Assembly: GCA_023436585.1 (NCBI GenBank)
Contig: JAEZIN010000022.1
Location: 1 to 64,000, forward strand
Reading direction: 5' to 3'
Origin: Bacillota bacterium
GTDB taxonomy: Bacteria; Bacillota; Clostridia; Christensenellales; Aristaeellaceae
DNA length: 64,000 nt
The notes under the pieces are model-generated. The model was not told where the DNA came from and did no database searches. It saw only the letters and a program-made list of their open reading frames with translations. Below are positions 48,753 through 57,548 of this stretch, piece by piece. Numbering within the stretch: the first letter of the stretch is position 1; the number at the start of each line of letters is the position of its first letter. The position numbers were made by a program, and so were the translations under genes.

Positions 48753-50177
48753 ATGTACGGACTGCATATAGACCGGGACTCGCCATTATCGATTGCCCGG
48801 CAATTAACCGGGCAGCTCCGCGTGATGATATTGAATGACCAACTGCCGGCGGGGACGAGGCTGCCCCCCACCAGAAGCCTGGCGGCGGAACTTTCTATCG
48901 CCAGGAATACCGCTTTGCAGGTGTACGAACAATTGATTGCCGAAGGGTACCTAAGCGGCCGGACAGGATCGGGCACGTATGTTGTCGCACTGAACCAAGG
49001 GGAGCCATCACCAGTTTATGATCGGAAGCCACGGGAACCCGGGGCGGAAAAAAGCGCGGCGGAGCAAGAGGATATGATTGCCTTCGAGGCCGGGGTTACC
49101 GATTACAGACATTTTCCAAGGGCTGCCTGGACAAAAGCCGTAAGGGACGCCATGACGGATATGCCGGAAGAGCGGTTTTCTTATTGCTCTGTATCCGGTG
49201 AGGAGGATCTGCGCAGGGAACTGAGCGCCTATCTGTACCGCACCAAGGATATCACCTGCAGCCCGGAGCAGATCATCCTGCTGCCCGGCGCCACCAGCGG
49301 CGTGGATATCGCTTGCTGGGCGCTGAAAAGCACGCCAGTCGTTGCCATGGAGGATCCCTGTGTGCATTTCATGCGGCAGGCCTTTTTGCGCAACGGGTAT
49401 CAAATACTGCCTATCCCGGTGGACGGACAGGGGATGCAAACGGAGAAGCTAGCAGACTTACCCCCCTTCGGTCTTGCGTACGTTGTGCCCTCCCACCAGT
49501 TCCCCACGGGGAACGTGCTGCCCATCCGCCGCAGGCTGGAGCTATTGTCCCATGCAAGAAAATGCGGTGCCTACATCATTGAAGATGATTACGACAGTGA
49601 ATTCCGCTATGAGGGGGAGCCGATCCAGACGCTGCGCCACCTTGACCCGGAACGGGTGGTTTACCTGGGCTCCTTCAGCAAGATTTTCTCTCCGACTCTG
49701 CGCATGGGTTACATGATCCTGCCATGGGATGTGCTGGACAAGGTGCGCTCGGCCATGGAATCCATCAACATGACGGTGCCCGTGCTTTTGCAGCGTGCCT
49801 TGGCCGGGTTTTTGCGCAGTGGACAATTGGAACACCACATTTACAAAATGAAGCGGCTGTACGCAAAAAAGCGCCTGCTGCTCATCCGGGAGCTTCGGCG
49901 CGCGTTTGGGGAAGATATACACATCAGCGGGGAGAACGCGGGCATGCACATCATGGTAAGCTTTGAAAACAGACCTCTTGGGCAGGAGGATTTCAACAAC
50001 CTTCGCGCATGCCATGTGGAGGCCGAATGGTCGGAGGATTACGCGCTGGAAAAGGGCGTGCACGAAAGCGGCATGATCCTGGGTTACGGCGCGCTGACGG
50101 AAGCTGAGATCATGGAGGGCGTGCGGCGGCTGCGCAAGGCGTTTCCAAACGGGCTGGATGCTCATTTTCCGGGATGA
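48753..50177 (+). CDS. MocR/PdxR-type regulator (GntR HTH plus aminotransferase domain)
   Basis: A 474-residue chimeric regulator. A GntR winged helix (residues 1-70, LPPTRSLAAELSIARNTALQ) is joined to a fold-type I aminotransferase domain (about 105-470) with the PLP lysine in YLGSFSKIFSPTLRMGY and the EDDYDSEFRYEGEP motif. Family members sense PLP, GABA or amino acids and control vitamin B6, GABA or taurine genes. Their targets are often divergent, but here the divergent neighbour is metNI. ATG 48753 has GGGAGG upstream. Confidence 0.92.
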   Translation: MYGLHIDRDSPLSIARQLTGQLRVMILNDQLPAGTRLPPTRSLAAELSIARNTALQVYEQLIAEGYLSGRTGSGTYVVALNQGEPSPVYDRKPREPGAEKSAAEQEDMIAFEAGVTDYRHFPRAAWTKAVRDAMTDMPEERFSYCSVSGEEDLRRELSAYLYRTKDITCSPEQIILLPGATSGVDIACWALKSTPVVAMEDPCVHFMRQAFLRNGYQILPIPVDGQGMQTEKLADLPPFGLAYVVPSHQFPTGNVLPIRRRLELLSHARKCGAYIIEDDYDSEFRYEGEPIQTLRHLDPERVVYLGSFSKIFSPTLRMGYMILPWDVLDKVRSAMESINMTVPVLLQRALAGFLRSGQLEHHIYKMKRLYAKKRLLLIRELRRAFGEDIHISGENAGMHIMVSFENRPLGQEDFNNLRACHVEAEWSEDYALEKGVHESGMILGYGALTEAEIMEGVRRLRKAFPNGLDAHFPG

Positions 50178-50734
50178 CTTTGGGCGGCCCGCGTTATTGC
50201 CACCATCCTTTCTGTGATGAACTTGATGGCGGCAAAGATGGCGATATAAATGGGGAAGGAATAGATATAGCGCCAGGTAAGCAGGCGGTACATGCCGATG
50301 TATACGGCAAGCGGCTCGCAGACAAAGGCCATAAGCGCGCCGGCTATGGTGCAGGCCAGTAAAAAAGGCGGCCATTTGGGAAATTTCTGATACAGAATTG
50401 TGCCGATTGTCGGCAAAATGATGTAATCCACCGGCAGCAGCAGCGCCGTTTGCGGAAGAATGCGCACGGGGTATTCCCACATCATGTGATCAGAAAGGCC
50501 GATATCCAAAAAGGTGGCCACCACATTCACAAGAAGGCCGAAAACGCTCATTTCCAGCAGCCGCTTTTTGTCTATGACTCTCCACCAGATAATGATTGGT
50601 ATGATGACCAGGGCGATGGAAATCCACCAAGTCGGCGTGAAGATTTCGCTTTCTAAGTAGTGCCTGATGAACATATCGTTGAGCTGTTCCTTGAGCTGTA
50701 TGATCTGTTCTTGCAGCTGGTCCGTACCGTTCAT
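50162..50734 (-). CDS. CBO0543-like four- to five-helix membrane protein
   Basis: A 190-residue membrane protein. A short helical N-terminus (QLQEQIIQLKEQL) is followed by five hydrophobic segments; TWWISIALVIIPIIIWWRVIDKKR near residue 37 and HMMWEYPVRILPQ are typical of the CBO0543 family of unknown function in Clostridia and Bacilli. ATG 50734 (minus) follows GGGGGAG. The end overlaps the MocR gene by 16 bases in convergent orientation. Confidence 0.75.
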   Translation of the reverse strand: MNGTDQLQEQIIQLKEQLNDMFIRHYLESEIFTPTWWISIALVIIPIIIWWRVIDKKRLLEMSVFGLLVNVVATFLDIGLSDHMMWEYPVRILPQTALLLPVDYIILPTIGTILYQKFPKWPPFLLACTIAGALMAFVCEPLAVYIGMYRLLTWRYIYSFPIYIAIFAAIKFITERMVAITRAAQSHPGK

Positions 50735-50753
50735 CCGCAACTCCCCCTGAACA

Positions 50754-52022
50754 TTAAACCTCGCTTGTCAGGGTAAGCTTGCTCACCCCCAGGGCGCCAT
50801 GTCTCCAGAGTATATCTTGCACCATATCCGATTGGATATCCCGGCACTCCACCAAAAGGACCACCTCCGTGGATTTGTATGTTTTCTTGGACTTTTGATT
50901 CCGCTTCACCATGAAGAGCTTTATCACCAATCCGACGGCAAAGCCCAATCCTGTACCGATCAGTGCCCACAGTACCGGTCCCCAGTATAGCAAGAAGCCA
51001 TAAATTAGGCCAAATAGTGAGAATAGTGCAGCTAAAATGACCGGCAGGTCGATGAGGCTCAACTTGTCGGAGGCGTGCATACGGTCAAAGAGCATCCTGT
51101 CATCATTCTGCCTGTCCAACGGTACGGCCAGAATGGAATCCTTCGGGATGTTTTGCTTTTGCAGCGTTGATACAGCGGCTTCCAGGTGGATGGTGTGTTC
51201 GAAGTTTGACACGATATACATACCGCGCTCACTCTCCTCCCTGATGTGAAAGGGCATCTTGAAGTTTTTACTTTGATACTCGCTTCTTAGAAACTTGGCT
51301 TGTTCCCAATTAAATAGATTGTTGCTTTCCACAGCATTTGTATATGCGTCGTAAAGTGCAAAGAAAAAGATGGAAGGTATATTCAATATCCATTGTTTGT
51401 TGGCAATTTCTTTTGCCAAATCGAACTGGCCTATCAGTGTATGGTGGATGGCGGGAAGCATTTTGGATTCAATCGCAACAACAATCCACCAGCCCAGCAG
51501 GAAGAAAGCTACCACAATTCGATGGAGCAGCAGTTGTCCGACGCCAGGCGATATCATAGACCAAACCGCAGCGACAAAAGGCGAGATTCTATCCAGCTGG
51601 TTGATACCCAAAGCATTCATGGTGAAGGGTTTCAGCGGAGCATCCTCCCGCGCGGCCAATACATACTGCATGTTCAAATCTACTGCGGAACGATGACTGT
51701 CCCAAATGGCAAACAAATACGTTGGAACATAAAGCAGCAGCCATTGCTTGTCCAGCACATTCTTTGCCAGTTCAAACTGACCTGTAAAGGTGTAAAAGAT
51801 GGACAAGTTCATATGGGACATCAAATTGATGAGGACTTCCCATGTAAATAGAATCATTCCGCTGATATACTTTGAAAGAAGAAGATGGCCCATTCCTGGG
51901 AAAATGGCAGACCAGAGACCGATAATAACCGGGTCTCTCAAATGCATTTGTGTTGTTCCCAGAATGCTGACATATGCTCTTGGTCGGCGAATGCGAGGAT
52001 TTTGCTGAGGGGATTGTGACAT
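50754..52022 (-). CDS. Membrane protein with internal duplication and C-terminal stress-protein-like domain
   Basis: A 422-residue protein. Two homologous membrane modules (about residues 30-118 and 148-235) share PG(M/V)GxLLLxx, TGQFELAKN/IGQFDLAKE and KQWLLLYVP/KQWILNIPS, a clear duplication. A segment near 262-310 (GMYIVSNFEHTIHLEAAVSTL and SILAVPLD) resembles the YflT/general-stress-protein fold, here split by another helical pair (about 327-372). Function unknown. The downstream CBO0543-like gene is 19 bases away and probably co-transcribed. AGGAG lies about 12 bases before the start. Confidence 0.65.
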   Translation of the reverse strand: MSQSPQQNPRIRRPRAYVSILGTTQMHLRDPVIIGLWSAIFPGMGHLLLSKYISGMILFTWEVLINLMSHMNLSIFYTFTGQFELAKNVLDKQWLLLYVPTYLFAIWDSHRSAVDLNMQYVLAAREDAPLKPFTMNALGINQLDRISPFVAAVWSMISPGVGQLLLHRIVVAFFLLGWWIVVAIESKMLPAIHHTLIGQFDLAKEIANKQWILNIPSIFFFALYDAYTNAVESNNLFNWEQAKFLRSEYQSKNFKMPFHIREESERGMYIVSNFEHTIHLEAAVSTLQKQNIPKDSILAVPLDRQNDDRMLFDRMHASDKLSLIDLPVILAALFSLFGLIYGFLLYWGPVLWALIGTGLGFAVGLVIKLFMVKRNQKSKKTYKSTEVVLLVECRDIQSDMVQDILWRHGALGVSKLTLTSEV

Positions 52023-52090
52023 GGATTCGTTTCACTCCTAAGGCGGAAAAAATTTACAGCATTATTATGGCCGCGATTACAAAAATCAAT

Positions 52091-52144
52091 TCCCAAAAAA
52101 GACAGGACCTCTTCGCCGCCAGGCAAAGAGGTCCTGTCTTTTGG
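52091..52144 (-). terminator. Terminator of the sugar operon
   Basis: A perfect AGACAGGACCTCTT/AAGAGGTCCTGTCT stem with a 12-base loop, T-run on the minus strand; A-rich on the other arm, so it can work both ways. Confidence 0.9.
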
Positions 52145-52150
52145 GAAGCT

Positions 52151-53020
52151 TCAACCGCCTATGATCCGTTTCAAATACACGAAGCCTGCCTCAATGGCAG
52201 TAAGCGTTTCCTCCATACCCTCAAATTCCAGGGACAGGAATCCATCGTAGCCTGCCTTTTTCAGGGTGTGCAGGCATTGCGCGATGGGGACCGAGCCGTG
52301 GCCTGCGATGGTGCCCCGCAGGTAATTGCCGCCACGCGAGCGGAACCAGCCCATACCGGGGTCTATTTGTGTGCCCGGCTTTATCAGAAAATCCTTGGCG
52401 TGCACGTGGAAGGCGTAGGGCGCCGCGATGCCAACCGCCCAGGCGCAATCCTGATCCACACAGGCGAAGTTGCCCATATCGATGAGCCAGCCGAAGTTTT
52501 CATGGCCCACCGCCAGGATCAGTTCCTCCACCCTTTGTGCGTCCTGCATCAAAAAGCCGTGGTTTTCCATGCATGTGCGGATGCCCTTTGCCGCGGCGTA
52601 CTCCGTTACCTCCCGGATGGCCGGCGCGGCGATGCGGATTACGTCGCGGTAGCTTTTGCAGTTTTCGTTCAGGCTTTTGGCAATGTCATGGCGCAAAAGG
52701 TTCGCGCCCAGGAGCGCGGCAATGTCCACGCAGCCTTTGAGCCTTTCCGTTTCCTTTTGAATGTCGCCGCCGCTGCCCAAAAGAAAATCCGCGGGAACGG
52801 TGTACGCACATATGGATAGGCCCAGGGAATCACAGTGCTTGCGCAGGGATAAGGCCAGTTCCTGGGTGGTTTTCTCCCCGCTGCCATATTGCAGGTCCAG
52901 CGGTATGAATTCCACCGCCTCAAAACCTGTCTTTTTCGCCAGGCTGCAAATATCGTAATAACTTGCCCCGGTTTTTTCCATATAGGTCAAATAGCTGTAG
53001 CTGGATACCGACAGGCGCAT
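52151..53020 (-). CDS. Sugar phosphate isomerase/epimerase (AP-endonuclease 2-type TIM barrel), copy 1
   Basis: A 289-residue xylose-isomerase-like TIM barrel. Metal-ligand positions are suggested by FIPLDLQ, CMENHG (Glu), LIDMGNFACVD (Asp), HVHAKDF (His) and LSLEFEG (Glu). These enzymes interconvert keto sugars or inositol derivatives such as IolE or IolI products. ATG 53020 (minus) is seven bases after AGGAGG. It is the last gene of a three-gene operon with a Gfo/Idh/MocA dehydrogenase. Confidence 0.88.
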   Translation of the reverse strand: MRLSVSSYSYLTYMEKTGASYYDICSLAKKTGFEAVEFIPLDLQYGSGEKTTQELALSLRKHCDSLGLSICAYTVPADFLLGSGGDIQKETERLKGCVDIAALLGANLLRHDIAKSLNENCKSYRDVIRIAAPAIREVTEYAAAKGIRTCMENHGFLMQDAQRVEELILAVGHENFGWLIDMGNFACVDQDCAWAVGIAAPYAFHVHAKDFLIKPGTQIDPGMGWFRSRGGNYLRGTIAGHGSVPIAQCLHTLKKAGYDGFLSLEFEGMEETLTAIEAGFVYLKRIIGG

Positions 53021-53031
53021 GTACATTCCTC

Positions 53032-54093
53032 CTATGATAGCACCACTTCATGACCAGTTCTTGCGGATTCGTAAATACCATCCAGGATTTTCATAATGGT
53101 CACGCCGTCCTCCGCGGGGCTTAGGCAGGGCGCTCCATTCCTGACGCAGTCCACGAAATGGGCAATCTCGTTTTGAAAAAGGCCCTCAAAGCTTAGCGAT
53201 GTGCGCATGGGCAGCGTTACATCCGCCAGGTAGCCGTTCATTTCGGTATAGATTTCCAGCTCCGGCTCCAGCTTGGCCCCGGCTTTTGTGCCGAACAGCT
53301 CGATGCGGCCCACGGGCTTGGATAGGTTCAGGGAGAAACTGGCTTCCACCGTTACCACCGCGCCGTTGTCGTAGCGGATCATGGCGCTGGCCAGATCCTC
53401 CACATCGCAGATATCGTGGTCCGTGGCGCCGGCAGCCCTGTAGCCCGGATCACTTTTGGCATCCTTACGGTCAAACAGCTTCTGGAAGGTGGCGCCGTAT
53501 ACCGATACGGGCTTGGGGTTGCCCATGAGATACCTGGTCAGGTCGATGACGTGCACCCCCAGGTCGATGAGCGGGCCGCCGCCGGAGCGGGACTTGTCGC
53601 CAAACCAGCCGCCCGGGTTGCCCTTGCGGCGAAGGTAAGTAGCCTTGGCGTAGTAAATGTCGCCGAAAGCGCCCTGTTTGATGAAATCCTGCAATATGGC
53701 GCAGTCATTGCCGAAGCGGCGCACAAAGCCGATCATTAAAAGCTTGCCGCTTTCCTGGGCAGCGTTGAGCATCGCCTGGGCATCCTCGGCATTGGTGGCC
53801 ATGGGCTTTTCGCAAAGCACATGCTTGCCGGCCTTTAGGGCGGCGATGGCCATGGGCGCGTGGGCGGCGTTCCAGGTGCAGACGCTGACGGCATCCAGCT
53901 CCTTAAGGCGAAGCATATCCTCCGCGCTGGTAAAAAGACGGGTGACATGAAACTCCTCGCCGCGCGATTGAAGCAGCGCTTCATCCAGATCGCACAGGGC
54001 GTAGATTTCCACACCGGGATGCTTTTTATAGGCGTTTAAATGCTCCAGGGAAATGGAGCCGGTGCCGATGACGCCGATCCTCAATTTTTCCAT
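53032..54093 (-). CDS. Gfo/Idh/MocA family oxidoreductase
   Basis: A 353-residue NAD(P)-dependent sugar or inositol dehydrogenase. The Rossmann GVIGTGSIS (7-15), CEKPMATNAEDA (about 93-104) with its lysine, and the catalytic-domain motif GGPLIDLGVHVIDL (about 171-184) with a histidine are present. Flanked by two sugar isomerases; the three together could oxidise and epimerise an unusual sugar or polyol. Confidence 0.92.
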   Translation of the reverse strand: MEKLRIGVIGTGSISLEHLNAYKKHPGVEIYALCDLDEALLQSRGEEFHVTRLFTSAEDMLRLKELDAVSVCTWNAAHAPMAIAALKAGKHVLCEKPMATNAEDAQAMLNAAQESGKLLMIGFVRRFGNDCAILQDFIKQGAFGDIYYAKATYLRRKGNPGGWFGDKSRSGGGPLIDLGVHVIDLTRYLMGNPKPVSVYGATFQKLFDRKDAKSDPGYRAAGATDHDICDVEDLASAMIRYDNGAVVTVEASFSLNLSKPVGRIELFGTKAGAKLEPELEIYTEMNGYLADVTLPMRTSLSFEGLFQNEIAHFVDCVRNGAPCLSPAEDGVTIMKILDGIYESARTGHEVVLS

Positions 54094-54106
54094 TTGCGTG
54101 TCTCCT

Positions 54107-54949
54107 TCAAACCATAATGCCTTTCAAATAGTTCACGGCCCCCGCAATATCATGGTAGGGGTCTTCGCCCACTTCCCGCTCGATGGTGAGGAAGCCGCGG
54201 TAGCCGGTATCCCACAGCGCTTTGATAAAGCCGGGGAAATCCACATGCCCTTCTCCCAGGGGCAGCTCCTCAAAGGAAGGGGAGGTGACGATGGGGGATT
54301 CCACCACTTGGTAAACTTCCTCCGGGCTGCGGTAGTAATACCGCACCCCATCCTTGGCGTGGGTGTGGACGATATAATCCTTCAACGTATGCACGGCCTT
54401 TACGGGATCATCGCCTGTGACCATGACCAGGTTGGCGGGGTCAAAATTCACCGCAACGCCTTTGGAATGGAGGCCGTCCAGGAAGCCCTTCAACGTGGTG
54501 GCCGTCTCCGGGCCTGTCTCCACGGCAAAATGTGCCTGTACGCTGTCGGCATAGCGGCTCAGTTCTCCGCAGGCATCCTGCATGATGCGGTAGCGGGGAT
54601 GGTTTTCATCCCCCGGGACAACGCCGATGTGGGTGGTAACGATGCTGGTATCCAGGTCCTTGGCCAGGTCGAGGATGCGTTTGGAGGCTTCGATGAGCCT
54701 TTTGTTCTCCTCCGGCCGGTGAAAGCCCATGCCCAGATCACCGCACAGGGCGCTGATCACAAGGCCGCTGCCGGCTACAAGTTTTTTGAATTCCCGGCGC
54801 TTTTCCGGCGTCATGCCATCCGGAGACAAATCTCCCTTGGTGGCATACACCTGTATGCCTTGCACATGGAGCTGCGCGGCCAGCTTCAAAGCTTCCGGAA
54901 CGGGTTTTAAAAAGGAATCCAGCATCACACCGAGGGGAAAATGGGCCAT
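54107..54949 (-). CDS. Sugar phosphate isomerase/epimerase, copy 2
   Basis: A 280-residue TIM-barrel isomerase of the same superfamily, but clearly different from the gene at 52151. Conserved ligands appear in FAVETGPE (Glu), VNFDPANLVM (Asp), VHTHAKDG (His) and LTIEREVG (Glu). ATG 54949 (minus) is seven bases after AAAGGAGG. It is the first gene of the operon, downstream of a strong promoter. Confidence 0.88.
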   Translation of the reverse strand: MAHFPLGVMLDSFLKPVPEALKLAAQLHVQGIQVYATKGDLSPDGMTPEKRREFKKLVAGSGLVISALCGDLGMGFHRPEENKRLIEASKRILDLAKDLDTSIVTTHIGVVPGDENHPRYRIMQDACGELSRYADSVQAHFAVETGPETATTLKGFLDGLHSKGVAVNFDPANLVMVTGDDPVKAVHTLKDYIVHTHAKDGVRYYYRSPEEVYQVVESPIVTSPSFEELPLGEGHVDFPGFIKALWDTGYRGFLTIEREVGEDPYHDIAGAVNYLKGIMV

Positions 54950-55036
54950 GGGCAATCCTCCTTTAGGTATGCTTTGCTTTGTTGGGATAATACATGTGTT
55001 TGAAAATGCCTTCCCTGACCTTTATCATTCCACCAT

Positions 55037-55065
55037 ACAATAGCAGTGCGGTGCCCGCCTGTCAA
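55037..55065 (-). promoter_or_regulatory. Promoter of the sugar operon
   Basis: Minus strand: TTGACA (55065-55060), 17 bases, TATTGT (55042-55037). Confidence 0.8.
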
Positions 55066-55147
55066 GCGCGCCCGGAGCCGTGCGGAAAAATATTTCCGCC
55101 ATCGAGAAAGGTCTGCGGGGGCAAGCGCAGGCGCGGCGCCCCGCTCG

Positions 55148-55176
55148 TTGTGGCTGCCATCAAACTATGGTACAAT
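55148..55176 (+). promoter_or_regulatory. Promoter of the HAD-family gene
   Basis: TTGTGG (55148-55153), 17 bases, TACAAT (55171-55176). Confidence 0.65.
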
Positions 55177-55231
55177 ATGGATGTGTATGTACTTGTATGA
55201 CGGACCGGCATTTTGTCGGAAAGGAGCGCTT

Positions 55232-56089
55232 ATGAAAACAACCCGGCCTATCATTGCGCTGATGTATGACTTTGACAATACGCTTTGCACTAAAGACATG
55301 CAGAATTACTCCTTTATTCCCGGCTTGGGCCTTGAACCGGACGCTTTCTGGGACATGTCCCGTGCTTTGGCCGAGGAAATGAAAATGGACAGAATCCTGG
55401 CCTATATGTACCTGATGGTGAAAAAGGCGGGGGAGAGGGAGCGGCCCATTCGACGGGAGGACCTGGTGGCACTGGGAAAGGATATACAGCTATTCCCCGG
55501 TGTGGAGGACTGGTTTTCAAGAATCAATGCCTATGGGGAAGCTTGCGGCGTTTCGATACAGCACTTCATCATCTCCTCCGGCTTGAAGGAGATTATTGAA
55601 GGATCGGTCATCGCCCGGCACTTCTCAGAAATATATGCCTGTGCCTTCCATTATAACGCGTCCGGTGTGGCAGACTGGCCCGCGGTGACGGTGAACTATA
55701 CCACCAAGACGCAGTTTCTGTTCCGTATCAACAAGGGTGTCCGGTTCATGTCGGAGGATGTGGAATTGAACAAGTTTATTCCAGAGGATGACCGGCCCGT
55801 GCCATTCCGTAACATGGTCTACTTTGGTGACGGGCTGACGGATGTGCCCTGCATGAAGCTGGTAAAAAACAACGGAGGCAAGTCCATTGCCGTATATACC
55901 CAGAGGGAACAGGTGGAAAGCCTGCTTACGGACAAGCGGGTGGATTATATTGCCCGCGCCGACTACGGGGAGGGCGGGGAGTTGGACAAGCTGGTCAAGG
56001 CCATCATCGCCCATATGGCCTGCGGCGACGCCCTGACGAGAAAAAGCCGGGAGCAGGTGAAGCAGGCAGAGGAACACCGCCTGGCATGA
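55232..56089 (+). CDS. HAD-superfamily phosphatase
   Basis: A 285-residue HAD-like hydrolase. Motif I MYDFDNTLC (about 10-18), a SSGLKEIIEGS motif II (about 116-126) and motif IV YFGDGLTDVPCMKLV (about 197-211) are present. An alpha-helical cap lies between motifs I and II. The substrate cannot be named. GGAAAGGAG precedes ATG 55232. It lies divergent from the sugar operon and may dephosphorylate a product of it, but nothing proves this. Confidence 0.85.
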   Translation: MKTTRPIIALMYDFDNTLCTKDMQNYSFIPGLGLEPDAFWDMSRALAEEMKMDRILAYMYLMVKKAGERERPIRREDLVALGKDIQLFPGVEDWFSRINAYGEACGVSIQHFIISSGLKEIIEGSVIARHFSEIYACAFHYNASGVADWPAVTVNYTTKTQFLFRINKGVRFMSEDVELNKFIPEDDRPVPFRNMVYFGDGLTDVPCMKLVKNNGGKSIAVYTQREQVESLLTDKRVDYIARADYGEGGELDKLVKAIIAHMACGDALTRKSREQVKQAEEHRLA

Positions 56090-56142
56090 AAGGATGGAAT
56101 TTTCTGGGCATTTGGCAGCATGTTGAAATGGAGGGACACGAA

Positions 56143-56177
56143 AACCCCCATCGGAAACAGCGTTTCCGGCGGGGGTT
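56143..56177 (+). terminator. Hairpin after the HAD-family gene
   Basis: AACCCCC/GGGGGTT outer and GGAAAC/GTTTCC inner arms. The T-run is weak. The gene-free stretch 56090-56665 holds this hairpin and then the flagellar promoter and RNA elements. Confidence 0.6.
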
Positions 56178-56339
56178 CCTCATTCCCATTCGACAAAAAA
56201 TAGCAAAAAGCGCAATGGTTCAAAATGGAAACACCACTACGGATTGCCATGTTGTTCCGGCAAAACACTATATATCGGCCCGAATCGACAAATGTTAAGT
56301 GCTTTTGAGAAAAAAAGATGTTTTTTGGCGCAAAAAGTA

Positions 56340-56367
56340 TTGACAGTGAAAAGTAGAATGATATACT
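56340..56367 (+). promoter_or_regulatory. Sigma-A promoter of the flagellar operon
   Basis: TTGACA (56340-56345), 16 bases, TATACT (56362-56367). Transcription would begin near 56374, giving a 5' UTR of about 290 bases. Confidence 0.85.
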
Positions 56368-56406
56368 AGTCATGGATAGCAATGCATGGTATTTATACGG
56401 CGGTTG

Positions 56407-56459
56407 CCGGTCCCTGAAACAGGATCCGCCCTGCCGGCGGAGCACAAAAAGCAGACCGG
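56407..56459 (+). ncRNA. Folded multi-branch element upstream of the c-di-GMP riboswitch
   Basis: CCGGTC (56407-56412) pairs with GACCGG (56454-56459) and encloses CCTG/CAGG (56413-56423) and CCGCC/GGCGG (56426-56440), a compact three-way junction in the same transcript as the riboswitch. I cannot match it to a known family. Confidence 0.45.
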
Positions 56460-56504
56460 GTTCTAACCTTCCGCCCCAAAAAACGGTAATAAAATATCGA
56501 ACGA

Positions 56505-56577
56505 AATGGCAAACTTACCGAACAAAAAGGTAAGGACGCAAAGCTAGAGGGTCTGAAATGACAGCCAGTTGCCGAAA
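56505..56577 (+). promoter_or_regulatory. c-di-GMP-I (GEMM-I) riboswitch controlling flagellar genes
   Basis: The conserved parts occur in order: GGCAAAC (56508-56514), a TTACC/GGTAA hairpin, then the near-invariant GGACGCAAAGC (56533-56543), the AGGGTCT segment, and GACAGCCAGTTGCC (56560-56573), whose end pairs with the start to close P1. It binds cyclic di-GMP in other Clostridia, where high levels lower motility. No clear terminator follows, so control may act on folding near the flgB ribosome site or on another expression platform. Confidence 0.92.
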
Positions 56578-56665
56578 AGGTATTTTTTGTTGCGCAAAAT
56601 TCGGAAAATATTTCTAAATAATCTTCAAATATTACAAAAGAGTTAAAAAATGGGAGTGATTTTGC

Positions 56666-57055
56666 GTGGGCAGCATCCTGAACAACACCAGCGTGGAGCT
56701 TCTTGTAAAAAGCATGGACGCAGTGTGGCTTAGGCAGCAGGTGATCGCCAACAACATCGCCAATGCTGCCACGCCGGGCTATAAAAGCCAGCATCTGGAA
56801 TTTGAGGAGCTGCTGGAAAAGCAGATACAAAGGACCGGGACCAGCGAGGAAGGCCTGCAAAAGGCCATAGACAGTGTGGAGCCAAGGGTCGTGCGCGATG
56901 AAAACACCGTGACCCAGGAAGACGGAAACAATGTGGACCTGGATTATGAGAACATCGAGATGGCCAGGGCGCAGATGCAGTACAGCTACCTTGCCAATTC
57001 CCTCAAGGCTCAAATCAACCGCCTCAAATACGTAATTACAGAAGGGCGTGGATAA
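56666..57055 (+). CDS. flgB: Flagellar basal-body rod protein FlgB
   Basis: A proximal rod subunit of 129 residues. The N-terminal ANNIANAATPGYK (about 29-41) is the classic rod/hook-family signature. A matching heptad-like C-terminus pairs with the N-terminus in the rod. GTG 56666 follows GGGAG at suitable distance. flgC starts three bases after the stop. First gene of the riboswitch-controlled operon. Confidence 0.93.
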   Translation: MGSILNNTSVELLVKSMDAVWLRQQVIANNIANAATPGYKSQHLEFEELLEKQIQRTGTSEEGLQKAIDSVEPRVVRDENTVTQEDGNNVDLDYENIEMARAQMQYSYLANSLKAQINRLKYVITEGRG

Positions 57056-57057
57056 GG

Positions 57058-57498
57058 ATGTCGTTTCTTGATGCGCTGAACATCAGCGGCTCAGGCCTGA
57101 CTGCGCAAAAGCTGCGTATGCAGGTGGTGGCCCAGAACCTGGCAAACGCCCAGACCACAAGGACTGAGGAGGGCGGGCCCTACCGGCGAAAGCTGGTGGT
57201 GTTGTCGGAAAGGAACCCCGGCGCCTTCTCCGCGGCGCTGAAAGCCTCCATCGGGGAAAAGCAAACGCTGGGCGGCGTAGAGGCCTCCGCCATCGTGGAG
57301 GATGGGGATGACTTCAAGATGGAATACGACCCCACCCATCCCGACGCCGATGAAAACGGGTATGTACAGCTGCCCAACGTGAACACGGTGGAGGAAATGG
57401 TGGACATCATGTCCGCTTCCAGGCTGTACGAGGCCAATGTGACCGCCTTTAACGCCATGAAGGAAATGGCGGCCAAGGCACTTGAAATAGGAAGATAA
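57058..57498 (+). CDS. flgC: Flagellar basal-body rod protein FlgC
   Basis: A proximal rod protein of 146 residues that stacks with FlgB. QNLANAQTTRTEEGGPYRR (about 26-44) and the C-terminal ASRLYEANVTAFNAMKEMA region are diagnostic. It lies directly after flgB and before fliE, the conserved order. Confidence 0.94.
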   Translation: MSFLDALNISGSGLTAQKLRMQVVAQNLANAQTTRTEEGGPYRRKLVVLSERNPGAFSAALKASIGEKQTLGGVEASAIVEDGDDFKMEYDPTHPDADENGYVQLPNVNTVEEMVDIMSASRLYEANVTAFNAMKEMAAKALEIGR

Positions 57499-57548
57499 AA
57501 CGGAAAACCGATACAAAAGAGTAGTGCGAAAGAAATGGGGGAACGGAT

